Part shown: piece by piece, positions 1-8,222 of the stretch
Layout of the letters: the number at the start of each line of letters is the position of its first letter
How positions within the stretch are numbered: the first letter of the stretch is position 1
Assembly: GCA_905233985.1 (NCBI GenBank)
Contig: CAJOFA010000007.1
Span: forward strand, 1 to 64,000
Source: an uncultured Prevotella sp.
GTDB lineage: Bacteria > Bacteroidota > Bacteroidia > Bacteroidales > Bacteroidaceae
Length of the DNA: 64,000 bases
Direction: 5' to 3'
Made by a program: the position numbers and the translations under genes
The notes under the pieces: model-generated
Database searches by the model: none
What the model saw: the letters and a program-made list of their open reading frames with translations, nothing else
Told to the model about the DNA's origin: nothing

Positions 1-61
1 CTTTACTAATATCATATCTCATTGTATTACAGCTTTTTAGATGAATTAATAATTGCCGTTT

Positions 62-199
62 GTTCCAGTTCCAGTTGTTCCAATTATTTTTATGTTAGTT
101 CCATTACCCCCTATTTATATATATAACTATCTATATATTAATTAGTTATAAAGTATATATAGGGGTATTTGCCCCTCAATTTTTAACTGGAACTGGAAC
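62..199. repeat. Nested inverted repeat with 15-bp perfect outer arms and AT-rich inner arms
   Basis: GTTCCAGTTCCAGTT (62-76) is the exact reverse complement of AACTGGAACTGGAAC (185-199). Inner arms TACCCCcTATttATATATA (105-123) / TATATATAGGGGTA (154-167), and TAACTA (124-129) / TAGTTA (143-148). Confidence 0.8.
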
Positions 200-277
200 G
201 GCCTTTTTTAGCTTTTTACTTTTTTTACCTTTCTTCTATCAGACCCCATAGCCGAACAGATAAGAAGAGAAAATCAA

Positions 278-306
278 ATATGACAAGTACCAGTCCCTTG
301 TCATAT
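278..306. repeat. 10-bp perfect inverted repeat distal to the tracrRNA terminator
   Basis: ATATGACAAG (278-287) / CTTGTCATAT (297-306), 9-nt loop. Confidence 0.7.
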
Positions 307-331
307 GTCATAATATACAAGCGAATCCAAT

Positions 332-357
332 AAAAAAACTCCCACCGAAGCGGGAGT
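332..357 (-). terminator. Rho-independent terminator of tracrRNA
   Basis: Minus strand ACTCCCGC-TTCG-GTGGGAGT, 8-bp stem, followed by T7. Confidence 0.92.
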
Positions 358-416
358 ATAGGTTTAACCCTTCGGCCATCATGGCCTTATTGTGATAAGA
401 TGTAGGAAATCTTATT
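332..416 (-). ncRNA. tracrRNA of the type II-C CRISPR-Cas system
   Basis: Minus strand carries an anti-repeat (plus-strand ATTGTGATAAGATGTAGGAA at 389-408 versus repeat GTTGTGGTTTGATGTAGGAA: 16/20 identical, two of the four differences leave G-U wobbles in the duplex), then GGCCATGATGGCC and GGGTTAAACC elements, then a UUCG-loop terminator. A Bacteroidetes-type promoter lies just upstream. Confidence 0.9.
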
Positions 417-421
417 GAGTG

Positions 422-453
422 CAAAAATAGATATTTATTTTGTAAATTCAAAA
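422..453 (-). promoter_or_regulatory. tracrRNA promoter (Bacteroidetes -33/-7)
   Basis: Minus strand TTTTG (453-449), N19, TATTTTTG (429-422), matching TTTG-N19-TAnnTTTG. Confidence 0.75.
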
Positions 454-469
454 TTATTTCGTATCTTTA
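439..469 (+). promoter_or_regulatory. cas9 promoter (Bacteroidetes -33/-7)
   Basis: TTTG (439-442), N19, TATCTTTA (462-469); 30 bp upstream of the cas9 ATG at 499. Confidence 0.65.
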
Positions 470-498
470 CCGCACTTTTTAACATAAAATTACTACTT

Positions 499-3400
499 AT
501 GGAAAGAATATTGGGTATTGACACAGGTACAAATAGCCTTGGTTGGGCTATAGTGGAAAAGGAAAATGAAAGTACTCGGTTGGTAGCAAAAGGTACTAAT
601 ATATTCTCAGAAGGTGTGAAGATTGAGAAAGGTAATGAATCCTCAAAAGCTGCCGAACGAACAGAGCATCGTTCTGTACGTAAACATTACTGGCGACGTA
701 AGATAAGAAAGATAAGGTTGTTGACCATATTAAGTGACAACCATTTATGTCCTCCATTGACAAAATCAAGTCTGAGGGAATGGAGACTTAAAAAGGTCTA
801 TCCTGACAATGAACTGTTTATGGAATGGCAACGGACAGAAGACAAAACAAGTGTCAATCCATACAAATTCAGGTATATCTGCCTGACACAGAAACTAGAC
901 TTGACAGACTTGACGCAGCGCTATATTCTGGGACGTGCCTTGTATCATTTGAATCAAAGGCGTGGCTTCCTTAGTAATCGTAAAGATACGACCAAAGAGT
1001 CGGAAGGCGCTGTTAAAGAAGGTATCAGCAGCCTTACTGAAGAAATGAAAACGGCTGGTTGTGAGTATTTAGGAGAATACTTTTATCAATTATATCAACA
1101 AGGTAAGAAAATCAGAAACCATTATACCGCCCGTAAAGAGCACTATTTGAAAGAGTTTCATGCTATTTGTGCCAAGCAGGAACTTGATGCAGACTTAGTA
1201 GCAAAATTGGAAAAGGCCATCTTTGACCAACGTCCGTTGAAGTCACAAAAAGGACAGGTTGGTACTTGCACCTTTGAGAAAGGCAAATCCCGCTGTCCGT
1301 CGTCACATCCCTTATATGAGGATTTCAGAATGTATGCTTTTATTAACAACATCAAAGTGCAAATCCATACGCTTTATGAGAATGCAGAAAGAAGTCTGAC
1401 GGATGAAGAAAAAGAACGAATCATTCCTCTGTTCAAACGTAAATCCAAACGGACATTCCCATTTGAAGACATTGCCAAGAAGCTGGCTGGTAAAAACAAT
1501 TACTGCTTCTATAAGGATTATGAGGAAAAACCTTATCGTTATAATTATCAGATGGACACGCAGGTGTCAGGAAGTCCTGTCAATGCCCAGCTTGAGGAAA
1601 TCTTTGGAAAAGACTGGCTGAGCAGCGTATGTGAGGTTTATACCCTTGCTGATAATAAAACACGTTTCCAGATAATGAATGACATCTGGCATGTGTTGTT
1701 CTTCTATGACGACGATGAGAAACTGAAGGAGTTTGCTGTCAACCGTCTGCAGTTAGATGAAGAGCAGGCTGAGAAATTCTGCAAAATATCTTTGCCGAAT
1801 AACTATGCTGCCCTGAGTCTGAAAGCCGTTCGTAAGATACTTCCCTATATGCGTGACTATGGCCTGATATATTCAGAGGCAGTATTCCTTGCTAATCTGG
1901 TGGAGGTCTTGCCTCAACATGTTTGGGGAATTAAAGAGATGCGCGAAGCAGCAATTGAGAATGTGATAGAGGTGATGCACTCCTATGACAAGAACAATAT
2001 TGACAACCTGACCTTGGAGCAATATGTTAAGGCATTCTTAAAAGAAAGATACAACATTGGCGATGACGCCATGAAGAAACTGTATCATCCTTCTATGATG
2101 GAACTCTATCCTCGTCAGCGTCCCAATGAAGACGGCATTTATCAGTTAGGTTCTCCTCGCATCAGTAGTGTCAAGAACCCAATGGCTATGCACTCTTTGT
2201 TCCGATTGCGCAAGGTGGTTAATTTGCTGTTGAAAGAAGGACAGATTACACCGGAGACAAAAATCAACATAGAGTTCTCCCGTGATTTGAATGATGCAAA
2301 CAAGAGAAAGGCCCTTCAAGCATTCCAACGTCAAAATGAAAGAGACAGGGACGAGTGTAGAAAGAAGATTGCAGAGCATATAACTAATCCTACGGATGAT
2401 GATATCCTTAAATATCAGTTATGGGAAGAACAAAACCACAAATGTATTTATACTGGCGAAGAAATCCGTATAACAGATTTCTTGGCTGATAATCCGAAAT
2501 ATGACATAGAGCATACCATTCCGCGTAGTGCAGGAGGTGACAGTACTAAAATGAACCTAACACTATGTAGTAATAGGTATAATCGTGATGTAAAGAAGAC
2601 AAAACTTCCTTCTCAGTTGCCAAACCACGAGGAGATTCTTGACAGAATAGCGGGATGGAAAGAGAAATATGAAGAAAAAGAAAGGTTGATAAGAAAGAAT
2701 AAAGGTAGAGGAAAAAGTGTCGCATCAAAAGAAGAAAAGGATAGACTTATTCAAGAGAGACATCGTTTAGAAGAGGAATGTAAGTACTGGAAAGGTAAAT
2801 ATGAACGCTTCTTGATGACAGAAGTGCCAGAAGGCTTCTCTCGTCGTCAGGATACTGGTATCGGTGTGATATCACGTTATGCCCGTATGTATTTGAAATC
2901 AGTCTTCAAACATGTCTATATTGTAAAAGGCCGTGCAACCTATGAGTTCAGGACGATGTGGGGCCTGCAGGATGAATATACGAAGAAAGAACGTGTCAAT
3001 CATGTGCATCATTGTATTGACGCCATCACCATCGCATGTATTGATAAAGCTGCGTATGATAAGTTAGCAGAGTATTGTCATAAATATGATGAGTATAGGT
3101 ATAATAAGGGAGAGAGACCGGGTTTTGAATTGCCTTGGCCCTCGTTCGTTAGCGACGTTAAGAAGATACAGGACGAGTTGCTGATTGCACATTATTCAAA
3201 AGATAACATGCCTAAGCAAGCTAAACGTTATGTAAGAGACAGTAAAGGCGGAAAGGTATTGACACAGGGTGATACCGCTCGCTCTTCATTGCATAATGAT
3301 ACCTACTATGGGGCAATAGAAGTGGATGGTGAAGTGAAATATGTGGTCAGAAGAAATCTGGATGGATTAGACGAAAAGGATGTTAAGAATATCGTAGATG

Positions 3401-4116
3401 GGGAAGTGCGTTCAAAAGTAGAGAATGCCATTCTGCTTCATGGCTCGTTGAAGAAAGCTTTGGAAAAAACCATTTGGATGAATGAAGAAAAGAAAATACC
3501 TATTAAGAAGGTGCGTATATTCACAGGTTCTGTCACTCGTCCTATCCATATTCGCCAGCAGCGTGATCAGTCAAGGCATGAATATAAGCGTCAATATCAT
3601 GTGCAGAACGACCGAAATTACATGATGGCAATCTACATTGGACAGGATAAGAAGGGAAAGGAGAAACGAGAGTTCGAACTGGTCAACAACATTACTGCAG
3701 CAAATTTCTATCGACGTAGCAATGACAAAGTACCCACGGATAATCAGCTTGTTCCTCTTTATAGTAAGAGTGGCTATGAACTAAGATACAAGTTGAAGAT
3801 GGGTACAATGGTGCTGCTTTATGAGAATAGTCCAGAGGAGGTTTGGGAATTAGATAAAAAGAATCTGCAGAAGAGATTGTATAAGGTGACGGGGATGTCG
3901 TCATTAGTGATACAAAAATACATATATGGAACAATTGTTCTTATACATCATCAGGAGGCAAGACCAAGTACTGAGGTTAAGCAAACAAGTGGCATTTTTA
4001 AGTCAACCGATGAATTCCGTGCGGGTATAAAGTTATATCATACACAATTTATGGCTCTTGTCCAAGGCGTAGATTTTGAGATTAATGATTTAGGAGAGAT
4101 AAGGAGATTGATATGA
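499..4116 (+). CDS. cas9: CRISPR-associated endonuclease Cas9 (type II-C size, 1205 aa)
   Basis: RuvC-I ILGIDTGTNSLGWAIVEKE, Arg-rich bridge helix (AAERTEHRSVRKHYWRRKIRK), RuvC-II INIEFSRD, HNH YDIEHTIPRSAGGD..N..CSNRYNRDVK, RuvC-III VHHCIDAITIAC. Start moved from 415 to ATG 499 because the first 28 codons overlie the two promoters. Confidence 0.97.
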   Translation: MERILGIDTGTNSLGWAIVEKENESTRLVAKGTNIFSEGVKIEKGNESSKAAERTEHRSVRKHYWRRKIRKIRLLTILSDNHLCPPLTKSSLREWRLKKVYPDNELFMEWQRTEDKTSVNPYKFRYICLTQKLDLTDLTQRYILGRALYHLNQRRGFLSNRKDTTKESEGAVKEGISSLTEEMKTAGCEYLGEYFYQLYQQGKKIRNHYTARKEHYLKEFHAICAKQELDADLVAKLEKAIFDQRPLKSQKGQVGTCTFEKGKSRCPSSHPLYEDFRMYAFINNIKVQIHTLYENAERSLTDEEKERIIPLFKRKSKRTFPFEDIAKKLAGKNNYCFYKDYEEKPYRYNYQMDTQVSGSPVNAQLEEIFGKDWLSSVCEVYTLADNKTRFQIMNDIWHVLFFYDDDEKLKEFAVNRLQLDEEQAEKFCKISLPNNYAALSLKAVRKILPYMRDYGLIYSEAVFLANLVEVLPQHVWGIKEMREAAIENVIEVMHSYDKNNIDNLTLEQYVKAFLKERYNIGDDAMKKLYHPSMMELYPRQRPNEDGIYQLGSPRISSVKNPMAMHSLFRLRKVVNLLLKEGQITPETKINIEFSRDLNDANKRKALQAFQRQNERDRDECRKKIAEHITNPTDDDILKYQLWEEQNHKCIYTGEEIRITDFLADNPKYDIEHTIPRSAGGDSTKMNLTLCSNRYNRDVKKTKLPSQLPNHEEILDRIAGWKEKYEEKERLIRKNKGRGKSVASKEEKDRLIQERHRLEEECKYWKGKYERFLMTEVPEGFSRRQDTGIGVISRYARMYLKSVFKHVYIVKGRATYEFRTMWGLQDEYTKKERVNHVHHCIDAITIACIDKAAYDKLAEYCHKYDEYRYNKGERPGFELPWPSFVSDVKKIQDELLIAHYSKDNMPKQAKRYVRDSKGGKVLTQGDTARSSLHNDTYYGAIEVDGEVKYVVRRNLDGLDEKDVKNIVDGEVRSKVENAILLHGSLKKALEKTIWMNEEKKIPIKKVRIFTGSVTRPIHIRQQRDQSRHEYKRQYHVQNDRNYMMAIYIGQDKKGKEKREFELVNNITAANFYRRSNDKVPTDNQLVPLYSKSGYELRYKLKMGTMVLLYENSPEEVWELDKKNLQKRLYKVTGMSSLVIQKYIYGTIVLIHHQEARPSTEVKQTSGIFKSTDEFRAGIKLYHTQFMALVQGVDFEINDLGEIRRLI

Positions 4117-5000
4117 TTAAGCAAACATTGATGTTTACATCACCTGTTTATTTGTCTTTGAAAGACAACCAATTGGTCATCACTTTTAAGGACAATAAAG
4201 ACACCGTAACACGCCCTATTGAGGATATTGGCTTTGTGGTTATTGAGCATCCGGAAGTAAGCGTTTCTATTCCTGTGCTTAATGAATTGGCTGATAATAA
4301 TGTTTCTGTTGTCTTTTGCGACAAAAAGAAGATGCCCAAGACTATGCTGATGACCTTGGAGGGTAATACCACTCAACAAGAAAGTTACAAATACCAGATG
4401 GAAGCATCAGCCCCAACCAAAAAGAATATATGGAAACAACTGGTAGAATGTAAAATCAAGAATCAAGCATTATTATTAAATAAGGTTGGTAAGAATGGTG
4501 ATGTGTTGAAGCCATATTATATGAATGTGAAATCCGGAGATACTGATAATCGAGAAGGAGCAGCGGCAAGGGAATATTGGGGACGTATCTTCGATGAGGG
4601 ATTCAAAAGAGAGCGGGAGGGTGAACCGCCTAATAGTCTTCTGAACTATGGATACACCATATTACGTGCAGCTGTAGCACGTGCTTTGATTGGCTCTGGC
4701 TTATATCCTGCCTTTGGTGTCTTTCATCGTAATCGGTATAATGCGTTCCCTTTGGCTGACGATGTAATGGAACCCTATCGTCCGTTCGTTGATGAAATAG
4801 TTTTTCATTTATACTATGATGAAGCAATTAGTGAGCTTGATAATCAAACAAAAGGGAAACTGTTGAGGGTGTTATTTTCTGATGTGAAAATGGGAAAAGT
4901 AACAAGACCTTTAGAAATTGCGTTGTCGTTGACAACTGCATCTCTTCTTAGGATATATAAAGGAGAAACTGACAAATTGTCCTTACCAATGATAACATGA
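4113..5000 (+). CDS. cas1: CRISPR-associated integrase Cas1 (type II)
   Basis: 295 aa; position between cas9 and cas2; ATGA overlap with cas9; AAAREYWGRIF and GVFHRNRYNAFPLADDVMEPYRPFVD motifs. Confidence 0.96.
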   Translation: MIKQTLMFTSPVYLSLKDNQLVITFKDNKDTVTRPIEDIGFVVIEHPEVSVSIPVLNELADNNVSVVFCDKKKMPKTMLMTLEGNTTQQESYKYQMEASAPTKKNIWKQLVECKIKNQALLLNKVGKNGDVLKPYYMNVKSGDTDNREGAAAREYWGRIFDEGFKREREGEPPNSLLNYGYTILRAAVARALIGSGLYPAFGVFHRNRYNAFPLADDVMEPYRPFVDEIVFHLYYDEAISELDNQTKGKLLRVLFSDVKMGKVTRPLEIALSLTTASLLRIYKGETDKLSLPMIT

Positions 5001-5338
5001 GTGAAGTCCGACTAAATGCATATCATATTATGTGGCTGTTTGTCTTCTTTGATTTGCCAGTAGTTACAAAGAAAGAACGTAAGATTGCATCGTCATTTAG
5101 AAAAAATCTTATGAAAGATGGTTTCGTAATGTTGCAATACTCGGTTTATATCAGACATTGTGCATCATATGAAAGTCAGACTGTTCACATCAAAAGAGTA
5201 AAAAATATGCTTCCTGAAACAGGAATGGTAAGCGTACTGAGTGTAACGGATAAGCAATATGGCGATATTGTTAACTTCTGGGGGAAAGAAAAGAAGAAAA
5301 AAGTACCAACAGAGCCGCTCCAGTTAGAATTTTTTTAG
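4997..5338 (+). CDS. cas2: CRISPR-associated protein Cas2
   Basis: 113 aa, MWLFVFFDLPVVTKKERKIASSFRKNLMKDGFVMLQYSVYIR; overlaps the cas1 stop. Confidence 0.95.
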   Translation: MSEVRLNAYHIMWLFVFFDLPVVTKKERKIASSFRKNLMKDGFVMLQYSVYIRHCASYESQTVHIKRVKNMLPETGMVSVLSVTDKQYGDIVNFWGKEKKKKVPTEPLQLEFF

Positions 5339-5430
5339 TACATTTGCAGCAGGATTCCTCATCAAATAAACACTTCTTAGGCCCAAAGACCTTTCTAAGT
5401 GTCTCAATATGATGGAAATAGGCAACCTAG

Positions 5431-6518
5431 GTTGTGGTTTGATGTAGGAATAGAGACATATACAACACTTGCAAGGACCACGAGAAACACAAACACGTTG
5501 TGGTTTGATGTAGGAATAGAGACATATACAACTTTTGTTATTACCATAACTGTTAATTTGAAGTTGTGGTTTGATGTAGGAATAGAGACATATACAACGT
5601 GCGAGTGAGAGCATCATAATAGCGCGCTGTTGTGGTTTGATGTAGGAATAGAGACATATACAACGATCTGACCTGCAGAACCTTCGTCAATGTGTTGTGG
5701 TTTGATGTAGGAATAGAGACATATACAACCAATCTCGACGAATACCATTCATGCCAAGAGTTGTGGTTTGATGTAGGAATAGAGACATATACAACTGCCG
5801 TAGCATTTTGTCGGTCGGTGTGCGAGTTGTGGTTTGATGTAGGAATAGAGACATATACAACACACATCGAGGATCTTGGTCTCATTCACGGGTTGTGGTT
5901 TGATGTAGGAATAGAGACATATACAACCACATCTCTTTGCATACTTTGATATTGACGGTTGTGGTTTGATGTAGGAATAGAGACATATACAACAAGACGC
6001 TGAGCCTGCGCGGCAGGGGAATGTTGTGGTTTGATGTAGGAATAGAGACATATACAACGGTGGTCTCGGTGGCCAGTACCACGGCACAGTTGTGGTTTGA
6101 TGTAGGAATAGAGACATATACAACCCTGCCGAGGCTGCAATGGCATGGGCAAAGTTGTGGTTTGATGTAGGAATAGAGACATATACAACGCAAACTCTCA
6201 AAAGAGCATGTATTTATAAGTTGTGGTTTGATGTAGGAATAGAGACATATACAACTTTGTAAAAGTCTTCTGTCATAAATTATAGTTGTGGTTTGATGTA
6301 GGAATAGAGACATATACAACGCTTCTGAATGGTTCGGCACGCTGGAGATTGTTGTGGTTTGATGTAGGAATAGAGACATATACAACCTTATTTAGGTAAT
6401 TGATACCAGCGAAGGGGTTGTGGTTTGATGTAGGAATAGAGACATATACAACGATTGTCATCAAATCAAACTGCGCTTGTAAGTTGTGGTTTGATGTAGG
6501 AATAGAGACATATACAAC
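5431..6518 (+). CRISPR. CRISPR array: 17 repeats of 36 bp, 16 spacers of 29-30 bp
   Basis: Repeat GTTGTGGTTTGATGTAGGAATAGAGACATATACAAC starts at 5431, 5497, 5563, 5629, 5694, 5760, 5826, 5892, 5958, 6023, 6089, 6154, 6220, 6285, 6351, 6417, 6483. Plus-strand transcription follows from the tracrRNA anti-repeat polarity. Confidence 0.99.
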
Positions 6519-6553
6519 TAGCAGCAATTTTACTTTTTGCTCCGTTGTTGCAA

Positions 6554-6663
6554 ACAGAAAGTGGCAAGGGAACTAACAGAAAGTGCCGTATTAACTAACC
6601 GTTTCATAGGCACTAATAAACCTTTCGACCTTGGTCGAAAAGTCTGTTGACCAAGGTCGAAAG
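6554..6663. repeat. Period-22 dyad repeat array, locus A (5 divergent units)
   Basis: Units of 22 nt: acagaaagtggcaagggaacta / acagaaagtgccgtattaacta / accgtttcataggcactaataa / acctttcgaccttggtcgaaaa / gtctgttgaccaaggtcgaaag. Contains the perfect 16-bp inverted repeat CCTTTCGACCTTGGTC (6621-6636) / GACCAAGGTCGAAAGG (6649-6664). Confidence 0.75.
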
Positions 6664-6877
6664 GATATATCACTTTTATGTGCTTATTAACATAAAACGG
6701 TCTCCCTTTGGTTGAGGAAAAAGATGGCTGTTTTGACGGAAAAGGCAGGCTCGAGAGCAAAAAGGCATTAAATGAATCGGCTGTCGAGTTTGGACCGGGC
6801 AAACGGCGGGTTTGCTCCGAGCTTTCTATGCGTTTGCTTTGGGCTCTTGCGTAGTCATCATGTGATGTTTATAACCC

Positions 6878-7171
6878 TGTTGATAACTATGTGCATAACT
6901 TTGGTATTTATGCACAAAATACCATAAACAACTTAGTGAAGACGGATATCAACAGCTTTATTATAGCGTTTTACGTAAGTTTTCCACTAAAAATGATGGG
7001 AAAAAGATATAAACTTATTAATTTTGCACCAGAATAGGAAAGTGTGGATAAAGTGCTTAGATGGCTATCAGTCAAATAATAAGCATCAACAATGGATGTG
7101 GATAAATAAAAATCTCAAGCGAATAACTTATTATGCAAGAAAAAGCAGAAAAAGTTTTCAACGTATCCACA
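6878..7171. other. DnaA-box cluster, candidate oriC
   Basis: Four exact TTATNCACA matches: 6890-6898(-), 6908-6916(+), 7043-7051(-), 7097-7105(-). Near matches at 6878-6886(-), 6946-6954(+), 7163-7171(+). AT-rich tract at ~7190-7230. Confidence 0.6.
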
Positions 7172-7229
7172 GCATATCATCCTACTCATTTCATTTTAAA
7201 AGAAAAAGAATAAAAAAGATAATAATAAT

Positions 7230-8222
7230 ATGAAGTTGAAAAAAGAGTGGATCAAGCAGGGTTTCATTAATGAACCGGCTCCGGAAGGAACAGACCTCAA
7301 GGCAGAAATACGTCGAATGTGCAAGGAGAAAAATGCCATTATTCTTGCGCATTACTATACGGTGGGTGACATACAGGACTGTGCTGACTTTGTGGGTGAC
7401 TCATTGGCACTGGCTCGTAAGGCTGCAGAGACGGATGCACAGGTAATGGTGATGTGTGGCGTGCATTTCATGGCGGAGACATGTAAGCTGCTGTCGCCTG
7501 GGAAGACGGTGCTGTGTCCTGACCTGAATGCCGGCTGTTCGCTGGCTGACTCTTGTAAGGCTGAGGATTTGAAGAAGTTTAAGGAAGAGCATCCTGGCTA
7601 TCAGGTTATCTCATACGTCAACACGACGGCAGCTGTAAAGGCTCTGACAGATGTTGTTGTTACCAGTGGTAATGCGAAGAAGGTGGTGGATCAGCTGCCT
7701 TTGGATGCGAAGCTTATCTTCGGTCCTGACTATAACTTGGGTAATTATATTAATAGTGTAACGGGTAGAAAGATGCTGCTCTGGAATGGCGGTTGTCATG
7801 TGCATGAGCGTTTCTCGGTGAGCAGGATTGCCGAACTGAAGAAGCAGTACCCTCATGCCGTCGTGATGGCTCATCTGGAGTGTAAGGGACCTGTGTTGGC
7901 ACTGGCTGACGTGAAGGGCAGTACGGCAAATATGTTGCAGTATGCAAAGGAGCACGATGCCAAGCAGTTTATTGTGGCTACGGAGGCTGGTATTCTGCAT
8001 GAGCTGCAGCGCACTTGTCCTGACAAGGAGTTTATCCCTGTTCCGCCGGAAATCAGCGAGAGTGGCATGGAGTGTTCATGTAATGAGTGTCAGTACATGA
8101 AGATGAACACGCTGCTGAAAATATATAATACGTTGAAATATGGTTGGCCGGCAGTAGAGATAGACGAAGCAATAGCGAAGGATGCGGTGAAGCCTATTGA
8201 AAGGATGCTGGAGCTGAGTTGA
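7230..8222 (+). CDS. nadA: quinolinate synthase NadA
   Basis: 330 aa; AIILAHYYTVGDIQDCADFVGDSLALARKAAE, VMCGVHFMAETCKLLSPGKTVLCPDLNAGCSLADSC. Confidence 0.96.
   Translation: MKLKKEWIKQGFINEPAPEGTDLKAEIRRMCKEKNAIILAHYYTVGDIQDCADFVGDSLALARKAAETDAQVMVMCGVHFMAETCKLLSPGKTVLCPDLNAGCSLADSCKAEDLKKFKEEHPGYQVISYVNTTAAVKALTDVVVTSGNAKKVVDQLPLDAKLIFGPDYNLGNYINSVTGRKMLLWNGGCHVHERFSVSRIAELKKQYPHAVVMAHLECKGPVLALADVKGSTANMLQYAKEHDAKQFIVATEAGILHELQRTCPDKEFIPVPPEISESGMECSCNECQYMKMNTLLKIYNTLKYGWPAVEIDEAIAKDAVKPIERMLELS

Noticed and set aside
415-498. 28 extra N-terminal residues of the cas9 ORF (MSAKIDIYFVNSK...)
   Set aside because: They overlie the predicted cas9 and tracrRNA promoters; ATG 499 gives the standard Cas9 start MERILGIDTGTNSLGWAIVE.
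5431-5466. Promoter inside each CRISPR repeat (TTTG-N19-TACAAC)
   Set aside because: Spacing fits a Bacteroidetes promoter but the -7 box matches only TA of TAnnTTTG, so it is too weak to claim despite the precedent of repeat-embedded promoters in Neisseria.
5324-6527. ORFs of 69-167 aa with VVYVSIPTSNHN / LWFDVGIETYTT repeats
   Set aside because: Translations of CRISPR repeats, not genes.
7024-7233. 69-aa ORF upstream of nadA
   Set aside because: Lysine/isoleucine-rich translation of an AT-rich region holding the DnaA boxes; no family resemblance.
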